Assembly (NCBI RefSeq): GCF_002015075.1
Contig: NZ_MUXZ01000058.1
Location: 1-10,214 of the forward strand
Reading direction: 5' to 3'
From: Canicola haemoglobinophilus
GTDB lineage: Bacteria > Pseudomonadota > Gammaproteobacteria > Enterobacterales > Pasteurellaceae
Length of the DNA: 10,214 bases
This document shows positions 1-7,560 of this stretch, one piece after another. Within the stretch, counting starts at the first letter, position 1. Each line of letters starts with the position of its first letter. Under the pieces are notes generated by a model, which saw only the letters and a program-made list of their open reading frames with translations, did no database searches and was not told the DNA's origin. The position numbers were made by a program, and so were the translations under genes.

Positions 1-865
1 TTTTCTATATTTAATTCAGGGTATTTTTCAAAGGTAAATAAATATTTTTCATAATATTTCAGACTAGCATAAGCGCTTCTTAAGCCTTTATGTTTATAAG
101 GAAAATAACCGCTTTCATTAGATTTCTCTGAACGTTCATTTAAATAATCTTGATGTTTTAAATACCAATAGTGTAGGTTACGATAAAACTCATTTTTATT
201 ATTTTCTTTAAGCTTTTTGACTAAAACTTTTAATTCCTTTCCTGCTAGGGATTTATGTTTTTTTCTCAACTTTCTCATCACCATCGCCACTAAATGAAAA
301 TGACACATTTGGGTTGGTGTATTCAATAAATCCTTAAGTAAGCCTCGCCGACCATCACAGGTAACTGATTGAATTGCATGATTTTTATCTCTAAATCTAT
401 TCAAAGCCAACTGATAATATTCATCCCTCTCTGTACTCACAATTTGATGATAAATGACCTTTTCACTCAAGCTATCCATTAATACTAAACCCCCAAATTC
501 TCGCCCAAAGAAAGTGGTATCCATAATAATATTAAATAGGTTGAAATAGGGGAATTTAAGGCTGTTTTAGGGGCTTTATCGATATATCTTTGAATAGTTT
601 TAACTGAGCATTGATATTTAATTGAGAGTTCTTTATAGGTTTGTTTTCCTTGTGAATAATCTTTCCAAATATCACTAGGATTTAATTTCTTTTGGAAGGT
701 AAATGTTTTATTACAGGAGGTGCATTTATAGCGTTCAATATTATTTATTTTACCATGTTTATGAATAATTGAATTTTGGCAAAATGGGCAGTTTTTTGAT
801 TCATATTTCAAAAATGTGGGATAAAGGCTTGTAGTATAAGGCTTCACTACAGTTTTTTCCCACAT
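1..865 (-). pseudogene. Frameshifted, partial transposase (zinc-ribbon + HTH + DDE; IS256/IS1249-like variant)
   Basis: Reading leftward from ATG at 863-865, the first frame encodes an N-terminal zinc ribbon (Cys26-x2-Cys29 and Cys48-x2-Cys51). A helix-turn-helix follows at about residues 74-96 (TYKELSIKYQCSVKTIQRYI). This frame stops at 485. The -1 frame is open from about 565 down to position 1 and continues the protein with MDTTFFGREFGG (likely first catalytic Asp, codon 519-521) and CDGRRGLL (likely second Asp, codon 354-356). The third acidic residue would lie beyond the left edge. One extra A in the sense AAA run at 555-557 would join the frames as KTALKFPYFN. I see no standard -1 slippery heptamer, so I read this as a broken gene, although a sequencing error is possible. 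The domain order resembles the Zn-binding variant of IS256/IS1249-type transposases, by motif memory only. No terminal inverted repeat was identified. Confidence 0.75.
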
Positions 866-974
866 TTTTGTCCATTACACTATTCTCCAATAACGAAATA
901 TCTGTAGTAACCTGTGTTCGCACACAAAAAAGTTATTCAATCATTGTGTTGCAGTTACATAATATAGCCCATTT
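866..974. other. Gap between transposase and LysR gene
   Basis: This AT-rich gap should contain the end of the insertion sequence, but the other end is outside the window, so neither the inverted repeat nor a target duplication can be defined. It holds a small hairpin, TGTG-TTCG-CACA (913-924), with a stable tetraloop. No T-tract follows it on either strand, so I do not call it a terminator. Confidence 0.4.
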
Positions 975-1874
975 TTATATTTGTTGATTATTGTTAACTT
1001 TAACTACACTTAGAAATCTTTGTATCGCTGGAGAAACATATTTATCTTTATGAAAAATATAATTAATCCCTCGTTCAAACTTTAAGTTTTTTAGAGGGAT
1101 TTCAACCAATAGCCCGCTATTAAGTTCATTAGTAACTGCCAGTCTTGAAATAATAGATACGCCTAGTTCATTGATTACACAATGCTTTATTCCCTCTAGG
1201 CTATTAAATTCCATTATTTTTAATTGTGCAATTTGGTCAGTATTAAGATGCTGAAAAATAAATTTTCTTGTTTCAGAAAGGCTAGGTTTTATAATCAGTT
1301 GTTGCTGGCTAAGAGAGGCAAAATCACATTCTGTTTTTTCAGCCAGAGGGTGATTAGGTGAGGCAATTAAAATCAATTCATCAGACAAAAATCTATGTGT
1401 CTGGTATTTCTGAGGATCAAAATAAACTTGATCTGACATAATCAAAAAATCAATTTGATGATTTTCTAATTTTTGAATCAGTTGCTGTGACGGCAAAATT
1501 TGAATACTTAGCTCCACATTAGGTGAAAGCTGTTTATATTCTGCAATAATCTTCGGTAACAAATAAACGCCAACAAAATGGCTTGCACCTATAGTAATTT
1601 TTCCATAGTTAGGATCATCATATTGATGTAAATGCTCCATGGAGGTTTCCAAGGTGGAAAGCATTTGTTTTACATAGGCTCGGAAAATTTTGCCTTGCTC
1701 TGTTAAATAAAGTCTGTTGTTAATTCTTTCAAACAAAACCGTATTTAAGGATTCTTCCAATTTTCTAATTTTAATGCTGACCGAGGGCTGCGTACAAAAG
1801 AGCTTTTCTGCGGTTTCTGTTACATTCAAACACTCAGAAAGTACCATAAAGGTTTTAAGCTGACTTAAATTCAT
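975..1874 (-). CDS. LysR-family transcriptional regulator
   Basis: The 299-residue protein has the standard LysR length and layout. An N-terminal winged helix-turn-helix covers about residues 1-60 (SQLKTFMVLSECLNVTETAE, then QPSVSIKIRKLEESL and LFER, LTEQG). A periplasmic-binding-protein-like effector domain spans about residues 88-290 (KITIGASHFVGVYLLP begins it). The start at 1872-1874 is preceded by a GGAAA ribosome site. The gene is divergent from the transporter at 1986, separated by 111 bp with a dyad. In this family that arrangement usually means the regulator controls the neighbouring operon and itself. The effector is unknown; a di- or tricarboxylate carried by the transporter is the natural guess. 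No orthologue symbol can be assigned from sequence alone. Confidence 0.93.
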   Translation of the reverse strand: MNLSQLKTFMVLSECLNVTETAEKLFCTQPSVSIKIRKLEESLNTVLFERINNRLYLTEQGKIFRAYVKQMLSTLETSMEHLHQYDDPNYGKITIGASHFVGVYLLPKIIAEYKQLSPNVELSIQILPSQQLIQKLENHQIDFLIMSDQVYFDPQKYQTHRFLSDELILIASPNHPLAEKTECDFASLSQQQLIIKPSLSETRKFIFQHLNTDQIAQLKIMEFNSLEGIKHCVINELGVSIISRLAVTNELNSGLLVEIPLKNLKFERGINYIFHKDKYVSPAIQRFLSVVKVNNNQQI

Positions 1875-1900
1875 ACTTTTCCATAAAAATTATTTATAGT

Positions 1901-1918
1901 TTGTATAGCATAATACAA
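1901..1918. promoter_or_regulatory. Dyad TTGTAT-N6-ATACAA, candidate LysR operator
   Basis: A perfect 6+6 bp inverted repeat lies midway between the divergent LysR and transporter genes, about 25 bp upstream of the transporter -10. Its place and symmetry fit a LysR-type recognition site. It does not match the T-N11-A rule exactly when centred on the dyad. The call rests on position and symmetry. Confidence 0.45.
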
Positions 1919-1942
1919 TTTTTTTATGCTTAATCAACTCTC

Positions 1943-1976
1943 TATAATCAAGTTGTTCTATAGATAAAATATGGAG
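1943..1976 (+). promoter_or_regulatory. Transporter promoter (-10) and ribosome site
   Basis: A perfect TATAAT is present at 1943-1948. The -35 position 17 bp upstream is only a T-run, so the promoter looks activator-dependent, as expected for a LysR-controlled operon. GGAG at 1973-1976 is the Shine-Dalgarno sequence, 9 nt before the ATG at 1986. A weaker CAACT/AGTTG repeat (1935-1939, 1951-1955) flanks the -10. Confidence 0.5.
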
Positions 1977-1985
1977 TGATTAGCG

Positions 1986-3455
1986 ATGAATGAAACAGTA
2001 CTCTCAAACCCAGAAAGTCAGCCAGCCAAAAAGGAATGGCTAAAAAAACTTGGTATTCCGTTAGCTTTAACGGTATTGCTTGTGCTGATGTTTATGCCAA
2101 CGCCCGATGGCTTAACAGTGCAAGGACAAAAAGCGATTGCTATTTTCTGTAGTGCTTTAACCCTTTGGGTATGTGGCTCAATCCCAATTTATTTAACCTC
2201 ACTTTTGGTGATTATTCTATTACCATTAACTCAAACCGTTGAGAAAGACAAAGTTGTCTTCGCCACACTTGGCTATGATGTGATTTGGTTGATGGTATCT
2301 GCTTTTGTTCTGACTTCGGCAATGATTAAATCTAATATTGCCCGACGTTTTGCGTTATGGATGATTACCCATTTTGGGCAAACACCACGCAAAGCAATGT
2401 TTGTTTTAGTATTAATTAATTTTATATTAGTATTCTTTGTACCTTCTACAACAGCTCGTGCTTCGTTGATGGTGCCAATTTGTTTGATTTTATTGGAAAT
2501 TTATCGTGCAGTACCAGGGGAAAGCAATTTTGGTAAGTTAATGATGCTACAAGGTGTGCAAGCTGATGCCATTGCAACATCGGGCGTAATGACGGGAACT
2601 GCCGCAAACATTATCGCAGTGGGCTTTATCAATAAACAAGCGGGCGGTGATATTGGTTATATTGATTGGCTTATGGCATCTTTCCCGATTGCCTTTATTG
2701 CAATAATGCTCTCTTTCTTAATCGGCTTTAAACTTTTCTCCATGAAGAAAGAAACGCACTTTGCTGAAGCCTTATCTCGTCTTAAAGCAGAATACCAAAA
2801 ATTAGGTCGTTTAACCTTGGATGAAAAGAAAGCCATGGCGATCTTCTTACTTACCGTTTTACTTTGGGCGACAGAAGATTATCAAAAAGCCTGGTTTGGA
2901 TTCAAAATTAGTGTTTATATGACCGCCGTTATCGCAGCCGTTCTCTGTTTAATGCCAAGAATAGGTTTGCTTACTTGGTCTGAAGCTAAAATTAAATGGG
3001 ATTTAATGTTGTTTGCTGCAGGCGCTTATGCGGCAGGTAACACTTTAGAATCGACCAAAGGTGCACAATGGATTATGGATAAAGTCGTTCATGGCTTAGG
3101 TTTAGAAACAATGAGCCATACGGCGGTTTATATTGTTGTTATCTTTGTTTGTATGTACAGCCATTTAATTTTTACCAGTAAAACTGTCAGAACAACTATT
3201 CTCATTCCATCGATTATTGCCTTAGCACAATCTCTTGGAATGAACCCTGTGACATTAGCTTTAGCGGCTTCCTTCACATTAACTTACACCATTACCTTAC
3301 CACCACATTCTAAAGTGAATACCATTTATTTTGCGACAGGTTACTTTAGTGTATTAGATCAAATGAAATATGGCTTAATTACTTGTTTTATTAGTGCCAC
3401 TATCATTTGTTTATCGGTATTTACTTGGTTCCAGTTACTGGGATATAGTTTATAA
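1986..3455 (+). CDS. DASS-family (CitT/SLC13-like) di-/tricarboxylate transporter
   Basis: A 489-residue integral inner-membrane protein with roughly 11-13 hydrophobic segments (first at about 22-40, last near 465-485). Its length is close to CitT/TtdT/YbhI-type carriers of the divalent anion:sodium symporter family. Family-like signatures are the polar re-entrant stretch VPSTTARASLMVPI (about 153-166) and SGVMTGTAANIIAVGF (about 199-214), the position of the first SNT-like binding loop. The C-terminal TITLPPHSKVN stretch matches the second substrate/cation loop. These carriers move succinate, malate, tartrate, citrate or 2-oxoglutarate by Na+ symport or by exchange with succinate; which one applies here cannot be told. 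The gene is divergent from a LysR regulator and leads an operon with the phosphatase 15 bp downstream. No citrate lyase genes lie in the window. Confidence 0.9.
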   Translation: MNETVLSNPESQPAKKEWLKKLGIPLALTVLLVLMFMPTPDGLTVQGQKAIAIFCSALTLWVCGSIPIYLTSLLVIILLPLTQTVEKDKVVFATLGYDVIWLMVSAFVLTSAMIKSNIARRFALWMITHFGQTPRKAMFVLVLINFILVFFVPSTTARASLMVPICLILLEIYRAVPGESNFGKLMMLQGVQADAIATSGVMTGTAANIIAVGFINKQAGGDIGYIDWLMASFPIAFIAIMLSFLIGFKLFSMKKETHFAEALSRLKAEYQKLGRLTLDEKKAMAIFLLTVLLWATEDYQKAWFGFKISVYMTAVIAAVLCLMPRIGLLTWSEAKIKWDLMLFAAGAYAAGNTLESTKGAQWIMDKVVHGLGLETMSHTAVYIVVIFVCMYSHLIFTSKTVRTTILIPSIIALAQSLGMNPVTLALAASFTLTYTITLPPHSKVNTIYFATGYFSVLDQMKYGLITCFISATIICLSVFTWFQLLGYSL

Positions 3456-3470
3456 AAACTGAGGTAATTT

Positions 3471-4070
3471 ATGCGGTTAATTTTATTACGTCATGGCGAA
3501 ACATTGTGGAATCAAGAACATCGCTTACAAGGGCATCAAAATTCGCCTTTGTCTGAAAAAGGGATTCAGCAGGCAAAAGCTATTAAACCTTTGATTGAAC
3601 AATTTTCGCCTAAATATGTGGTGAGTTCTGATTTAGGACGAGCCTTGCAAACAGCGGAAATTATTGGTTGTACCAATCCTACTCAAGATAGCGAACTTAG
3701 AGAACTCGCAATGGGGGAGTGGGAAGGCTGTAAAAAGCAAGAGATTATGGCGGAAAATCCAAGGTTATATCAGGCTTGGCGTGATGGTGATTATACTCCA
3801 CAAGGCGGCGAAAGCTGGCAAGCATTCTGTCAGCGTATTTCACAGGCATTATTGAAGTGGGTTAATCAATATGATGGTGATATCCTAGCAATTGTGCATA
3901 GTGGTGTTATTCGAGCGGCTTGCGAAACCTTGGTCTCTCTTTCAACCAAACATCTTCTGCCAGTCACTCAAGGAACCTTAACGATTTTTGAAATCAGCCC
4001 AGATTTGCCAATTAAACTGGAGGCATATAATTTAGGAAGTTTTATTCCTACTAGCAATGTAGCAGACTAA
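3471..4070 (+). CDS. Histidine phosphatase family protein (phosphoglycerate mutase/CobC-like)
   Basis: This 199-residue soluble protein starts with the family motif LLRHGET; His8 is the residue expected to be phosphorylated. Other typical elements are the substrate-binding SSDLGRALQTAE (about 52-63), ELREL.MGEWEG with the acidic catalytic residue (about 76-86), and VHSGVIRA containing the second catalytic His (about 142). The family includes cofactor-dependent phosphoglycerate mutases, alpha-ribazole phosphatase (CobC) and broad small-molecule phosphatases. Length and motifs fit the small phosphatases better than true mutases. It lies 15 bp behind the transporter with its own GAGG site, so it is probably co-transcribed. 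No cobalamin genes are nearby to support a CobC role. The substrate is unknown. Confidence 0.88.
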   Translation: MRLILLRHGETLWNQEHRLQGHQNSPLSEKGIQQAKAIKPLIEQFSPKYVVSSDLGRALQTAEIIGCTNPTQDSELRELAMGEWEGCKKQEIMAENPRLYQAWRDGDYTPQGGESWQAFCQRISQALLKWVNQYDGDILAIVHSGVIRAACETLVSLSTKHLLPVTQGTLTIFEISPDLPIKLEAYNLGSFIPTSNVAD

Positions 4071-4101
4071 AGCCCAAAGATTATTGGTTTGAGAACTTAG
4101 T

Positions 4102-4153
4102 AAAAAAATAACCGCACTTTGCTCCCTTTTGAATCAAAGTGCGGTTTGTTTTT
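4102..4153. terminator. Bidirectional terminator made of two inverted uptake sequences
   Basis: A 12-bp perfect stem (4110-4121 with 4135-4146) encloses a 13-nt loop. It is followed on the plus strand by TGTTTTT and preceded by an A-run that becomes a T-tract on the minus strand. The arms are ACCGCACTT (4111-4119) and AAGTGCGGT (4137-4145), a head-to-head pair of uptake cores. It lies between the convergent phosphatase and trmB genes and can serve both. Confidence 0.9.
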
Positions 4154-4175
4154 GGCTAGATTTTTTGCTCAGGCA

Positions 4176-4928
4176 CTACAGACTGTTAACAAAATACAAA
4201 TCCCAAACCCCATGTCCAAGCTTATGACCACGTTGCTCGAACTTGGTTAAAGGGCGGAAATCTGGGCGGGGGATGTAATTATTGGTTGCAGAAGTATTGC
4301 ATAAACCTACCGCACTTGTGAGTACTTCCAGCATATGTTCCGCATAATTTTCCCAGTCTGTTGCCATATGAATAAAGCCATTTGGCATAAGTTTTAGTTG
4401 AACCTGTGCGACAAAGTGCGGTTGGACGATGCGGCGTTTATGATGTTTTGCTTTATGCCAAGGATCTGGGAAAAACAACTGTAACCCACCAAGACTGCCG
4501 TCTGCGATACAATCACGTAAAATTTCTGTTGCATCATGGCAAATTACGCGTAGATTTTTCACTTGTTTTTCAACAGCATAAGCAATACAAGCCCCCACGC
4601 CTGGTGTATGTACTTCAATTCCAAGATAATTTTTATCCGGATTTTGCATTGCCATTTCTACTAAAGATTTACCCATACCAAAGCCAATTTCTAAAATTAC
4701 GGGATTGGTATTGCCATAAATCTGAGTAAAATCAAATGCGGTGGTTTGATGTTCAAGCCCTAATTCTGCCCAATTATCATTCATCATATTACGTTGAAAT
4801 TCGCTTAAACGCCCTGTGCGTAACACGAAGCTACGAACCTTGCGTTTATAACGGCCATCTTCAGTAAATTCGGCGATTTCAACGGTTTTGCGTTTTTGAT
4901 CGGCAAAAGTTATTTTTTGTTCTGTCAT
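4176..4928 (-). CDS. trmB: tRNA (guanine-N7-)-methyltransferase TrmB
   Basis: This cytoplasmic SAM-dependent enzyme forms m7G at position 46 of the tRNA variable loop. The 250 residues match the usual length. The SAM-binding motif ILEIGFGMGKSLVEMA lies near residues 79-94, GIEVHTPGVGACI follows, and FPDPWHKAKHHKRRI (about 153-167) is the family signature with the catalytic Asp region. RPLTKFEQRGHKLGHGVWDL near the C-terminus is also typical. It is divergent from mutY, as trmB (yggH) is in E. coli. No clear Shine-Dalgarno precedes the ATG at 4926-4928; the leader is A-rich. Two uptake cores lie within the gene. Confidence 0.96.
   Translation of the reverse strand: MTEQKITFADQKRKTVEIAEFTEDGRYKRKVRSFVLRTGRLSEFQRNMMNDNWAELGLEHQTTAFDFTQIYGNTNPVILEIGFGMGKSLVEMAMQNPDKNYLGIEVHTPGVGACIAYAVEKQVKNLRVICHDATEILRDCIADGSLGGLQLFFPDPWHKAKHHKRRIVQPHFVAQVQLKLMPNGFIHMATDWENYAEHMLEVLTSAVGLCNTSATNNYIPRPDFRPLTKFEQRGHKLGHGVWDLYFVNSL
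4309..4317 (-). repeat. DNA uptake sequence core (in trmB)
   Basis: Exact ACCGCACTT, complement of AAGTGCGGT. On the coding strand it encodes part of a Ser-Ala-Val stretch in the C-terminal half of TrmB. Confidence 0.9.
4414..4422 (+). repeat. DNA uptake sequence core (in trmB)
   Basis: Exact AAGTGCGGT, opposite to trmB. The coding strand reads through it as Pro-His-Phe just after the HHKRRI signature. Confidence 0.9.
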
Positions 4929-4960
4929 TTTATTTGTTTGGTTGCTTATTGTGAGGGCGA

Positions 4961-4989
4961 ATTATAAGTATTTTGAAGGGAAATATAAA
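4961..4989 (-). promoter_or_regulatory. trmB promoter candidate
   Basis: On the minus strand TTTATA (-35, 4984-4989) and a perfect TATAAT (-10, 4961-4966) are separated by 17 bp. Transcription would start about 25-30 nt before the trmB ATG. The -35 edge overlaps the uptake core at 4988-4996. Confidence 0.55.
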
Positions 4990-4996
4990 GTGCGGT
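4988..4996 (+). repeat. DNA uptake sequence core (trmB-mutY intergenic)
   Basis: Exact AAGTGCGGT, followed by an AT-rich tail (CAGTTTTA) as in extended Haemophilus uptake sites. It lies in the 151-bp divergent region. Confidence 0.92.
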
Positions 4997-5079
4997 CAGT
5001 TTTAGCGAAATAATTAAGTTATTAGGGGAGATGTTCTATAAAAAATGCTACACTTATTTTCATTTTTATTCCCCCAATT

Positions 5080-6204
5080 ATGCAGGCTCAATCTAATTCT
5101 CATGCTCCTTTTGCCCATGCGGTACTTGAATGGTATCAGCAGTTTGGGCGTAAAAATTTGCCTTGGCAGCAAAATAAAACCCTATATGGTGTTTGGTTGT
5201 CTGAGGTGATGTTGCAACAAACCCAAGTTGCAACAGTGATTCCTTACTTTCAGCGTTTTATTAAAACTTTTCCAAATATTACCGCACTTGCGAATGCCCC
5301 TTTAGATGAGGTTTTGCATTTGTGGACGGGGCTTGGTTATTACGCAAGGGCTCGCAATTTACATAAGGCAGCACAGACCATAAGAGATGAGTATCAAGGA
5401 GAATTTCCCACGGACTTTCAGCAAGTGTGGGATTTATCTGGTATTGGGCGTAGTACAGCTGGGGCGGTGTTGTCTTCGGTGCTTAATCAGCCTTATCCTA
5501 TTTTGGATGGCAATGTAAAGCGAGTGCTAGCGCGTTATTTTCAGGTGCAAGGCTGGACTGGCGAGAAAAAAGTAGAAGATCAGCTGTGGCAACTCAGTGC
5601 AGAAGTTACGCCAAGAGAGCTGGTGGCAGATTTTAATCAAGCGATGATGGATTTGGGGGCGATGGTTTGCACTCGTTCTAAACCTAAATGCTTACTTTGC
5701 CCCTTGGCACAAAAGTGCGGTGCAAATTTGCAAAATAATTGGGCTGATTTTCCAGCTAAAAAGCCAAAGAAATCTTTGCCTGAACGAGAAAGTTATTTTT
5801 TGATTTTAGAACATCAAGGTAAGGTTGCACTTGAGCAACGTCCAAACTCGGGACTTTGGGGCGGATTATATTGTTTTCCTCAATTTGATTCTCAAGCAGA
5901 ATTATTGGCTTATCTATCGCAACAGGGTATTCAACAATATCAACAATGGACGGCATTTCGTCATACTTTTAGCCATTTTCATTTGGATATTTATCCTATT
6001 TATGCACAAATTTATGCACAGGCTCAAACTGAAGAATTAGAACTGGATCGTACAAATTGGAAAAAAATTACAGAAAATGAGGCAGAATATGGCTCGGCTA
6101 TATCAAGTGCGGTTAAATATTGGTATGATCTGGCAAATCCGAGCCAAATTGGCTTGGCTACGCCTGTTAAGAATTTATTAATCGAATTGCAAAAAAGGAA
6201 ATAA
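5080..6204 (+). CDS. mutY: Adenine DNA glycosylase MutY
   Basis: MutY removes adenine mispaired with 8-oxoguanine or guanine and so limits G:C to T:A transversions. The 374-residue protein is full length. WLSEVMLQQTQVATVIPYF contains the catalytic Glu42. The helix-hairpin-helix LSGIGRSTAG (119-128) is followed by ILDGNVKRVLARYF with catalytic Asp143. CTRSKPKCLLCPLAQKC (197-213) supplies four Cys ligands spaced 6-2-5 for the [4Fe-4S] cluster. A C-terminal Nudix-like domain (about 230-365) has LWGGLYCFPQF and FRHTFSHFHLDIYPI, used to recognise 8-oxoG. The start at 5080 aligns with the E. coli start, although no good Shine-Dalgarno precedes it. The gene heads an operon; yggX begins 2 bp after the stop. 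Three uptake cores lie within it. Confidence 0.98.
   Translation: MQAQSNSHAPFAHAVLEWYQQFGRKNLPWQQNKTLYGVWLSEVMLQQTQVATVIPYFQRFIKTFPNITALANAPLDEVLHLWTGLGYYARARNLHKAAQTIRDEYQGEFPTDFQQVWDLSGIGRSTAGAVLSSVLNQPYPILDGNVKRVLARYFQVQGWTGEKKVEDQLWQLSAEVTPRELVADFNQAMMDLGAMVCTRSKPKCLLCPLAQKCGANLQNNWADFPAKKPKKSLPERESYFLILEHQGKVALEQRPNSGLWGGLYCFPQFDSQAELLAYLSQQGIQQYQQWTAFRHTFSHFHLDIYPIYAQIYAQAQTEELELDRTNWKKITENEAEYGSAISSAVKYWYDLANPSQIGLATPVKNLLIELQKRK
5281..5289 (-). repeat. DNA uptake sequence core (in mutY)
   Basis: Exact ACCGCACTT, in frame as Thr68-Ala69-Leu70 of MutY. Confidence 0.9.
5713..5721 (+). repeat. DNA uptake sequence core (in mutY Fe-S loop)
   Basis: Exact AAGTGCGGT, in frame as Lys-Cys-Gly. 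The TGC codon (5716-5718) is Cys213, the fourth ligand of the iron-sulphur cluster. Confidence 0.92.
6105..6113 (+). repeat. DNA uptake sequence core (in mutY 3' end)
   Basis: Exact AAGTGCGGT, read as part of Ser-Ala-Val in the C-terminal Nudix-like domain of MutY. Confidence 0.9.
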
Positions 6205-6206
6205 TT

Positions 6207-6482
6207 ATGGCAAGAAACGTATTTTGTGCTTATTTAAAACAAGAGGCTGAAGGATTAGATTTTCAGCTTTATCCTGGCGAATTAGGTAAGCGTATTTTTG
6301 ATAATATTAGTAAACAGGCTTGGGCTGATTGGTTGAAAAAACAGACTATGTTAGTCAATGAGAAAAAACTCAATATGATGAATGCTGAACATCGCCAATT
6401 ATTAGAACAAGAAATGGTAAATTTCCTATTTGAAGGAAAAGATGTTCATATTGAAGGTTATGTTCCTCAAACAGAAAAATAA
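6207..6482 (+). CDS. yggX: YggX, Fe(2+)-trafficking / oxidative damage protection protein
   Basis: This small cytoplasmic protein of 91 residues has the standard length. From memory it closely matches E. coli YggX, with stretches such as FQLYPGELGKRI, EKKLNMMNAEHRQLLEQEM and FLFEGKDVHIEGY. The conserved Cys7 in the N-terminal FCAYL is present. In enteric bacteria YggX helps protect or restore labile Fe-S clusters under oxidative stress and influences iron handling. The gene starts 2 bp after the mutY stop, with a GGA site inside the mutY 3' end, so translation is probably coupled. Next to MutY, itself an Fe-S repair enzyme, a shared oxidative-damage theme is sensible but inferred. Confidence 0.97.
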   Translation: MARNVFCAYLKQEAEGLDFQLYPGELGKRIFDNISKQAWADWLKKQTMLVNEKKLNMMNAEHRQLLEQEMVNFLFEGKDVHIEGYVPQTEK

Positions 6483-6484
6483 AT

Positions 6485-7555
6485 ATGAAAAAATATATTG
6501 TATTGGCTATTATTCCTTTTCTTTTCGCTTGTAGCAGCTCCACAATAAATAATGATTATGATGAAGCTTTTGCTAAAGATACGCGAGGATTAGATATTTT
6601 AACTGGGCAATTTTCCCATAATATTGATCAAATTTGGGGCGTGAATGAACTTCTCGTAGCAAGTAGAAAAGACTATGTAAAATATACTGATGGTTTCTAT
6701 ACACGTAGTCATATCAGCTTTGATGAAGGCTCTATTATGATTGAAACTTTGGGCGATACAAGCCGTTTATATCACTCTATCGTTCATACTTTATTAATGG
6801 GCTCTGATGCTAAAGGTATAGATTTATTTGCGTCCGGTGATGTGCCTATTAGTTCTCGCCCATTCCTTGTTGGCTTAGTTGTTGATCATCAAGGTGCTCA
6901 AATTAAAAATACAGCAACAGCAGGTCATTTTGCCAATTATCTTTTACAGAATAAGTTACAAAGTCGTCGTTTAGCTAATGGGCGTGTTGCTCAATATGTT
7001 GTGATTCCAATGGTGGCAAACCATGTGGCTGTTCGAGCTCAACGCTATCTACCTTTAATCCGTAAATCTGCTCGACGTTATGGCATTGATGAAAGCCTAA
7101 TTCTTGGCATTATGCAAACGGAGTCAAGTTTTAACCCTTATGCGATAAGTTATGCGAATGCCATAGGTTTGATGCAAGTTGTCCCTAATACCGCAGGACG
7201 AGATGTTTTCCGTTTAAAAGGTTTAAATGGACAACCGTCAAAGAATTATTTATTTGATCCAGCTAAGAATATTGATGCTGGAGTAGCTTATCTAACTTTA
7301 TTAAGAGATAAGTATTTAGATGGTATTAGCAATCCGACCTCAAAACGTTTTGCCATGATTTCTGCTTACAATAGTGGTGCAGGGGCCGTTTTAAGAGTAT
7401 TTGATAACGATCGAGATATGGCTATTAACAAAATTAATCGTTTATATCCAGAGCAAGTTTATCGAATTCTGACAACAATGCATCCTTCTGCACAAGCAAG
7501 AAATTATTTGTTGAAAGTAGATAAAGCACAAAAGAATTATAGGGTTATTAAGTAA
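6485..7555 (+). CDS. mltC: Membrane-bound lytic murein transglycosylase C (MltC)
   Basis: This outer-membrane lipoprotein cleaves the MurNAc-GlcNAc bond of peptidoglycan to give 1,6-anhydro-muropeptides. It has a lipoprotein signal (MKKYIVLAIIPFLFAC) with Cys16 as the acylated residue; the following Ser favours outer-membrane sorting. An N-terminal MltC-specific domain spans about 30-185. The lysozyme-like SLT domain spans about 195-345, with catalytic Glu213 in MQTESSFNP, then AIGLMQVVPNTAG and AYNSGAGAV. The length of 356 is close to that of E. coli MltC. It begins 2 bp after yggX and ends the operon before a strong terminator. The order mutY-yggX-mltC is the same as in E. coli. Confidence 0.97.
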   Translation: MKKYIVLAIIPFLFACSSSTINNDYDEAFAKDTRGLDILTGQFSHNIDQIWGVNELLVASRKDYVKYTDGFYTRSHISFDEGSIMIETLGDTSRLYHSIVHTLLMGSDAKGIDLFASGDVPISSRPFLVGLVVDHQGAQIKNTATAGHFANYLLQNKLQSRRLANGRVAQYVVIPMVANHVAVRAQRYLPLIRKSARRYGIDESLILGIMQTESSFNPYAISYANAIGLMQVVPNTAGRDVFRLKGLNGQPSKNYLFDPAKNIDAGVAYLTLLRDKYLDGISNPTSKRFAMISAYNSGAGAVLRVFDNDRDMAINKINRLYPEQVYRILTTMHPSAQARNYLLKVDKAQKNYRVIK

Positions 7556-7560
7556 TCTAA

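Noticed and set aside
846..882. Alternative transposase start at an upstream ATG with a better-spaced GGAG
   Set aside because: That ATG is out of frame with the zinc ribbon and meets a stop after about 24 codons, so it cannot give the transposase without another shift.
913..924. TGTG-TTCG-CACA hairpin as terminator of the LysR gene
   Set aside because: The stem has only 4 bp and no T-tract follows in the direction of LysR transcription.
3664..3855. Overlapping 63-codon frame inside the phosphatase gene
   Set aside because: It lies wholly within a well-supported gene in another frame and shows no domain or ribosome site. The same holds for the frames at 4406-4729, 5756-6040 and 7841-8325.
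5026..5054. mutY promoter at TACACT or TATAAA
   Set aside because: Neither candidate -10 (5049-5054 or 5038-5043) has a convincing -35 at 16-18 bp, so no mutY promoter is listed although one must exist in 4997-5079.
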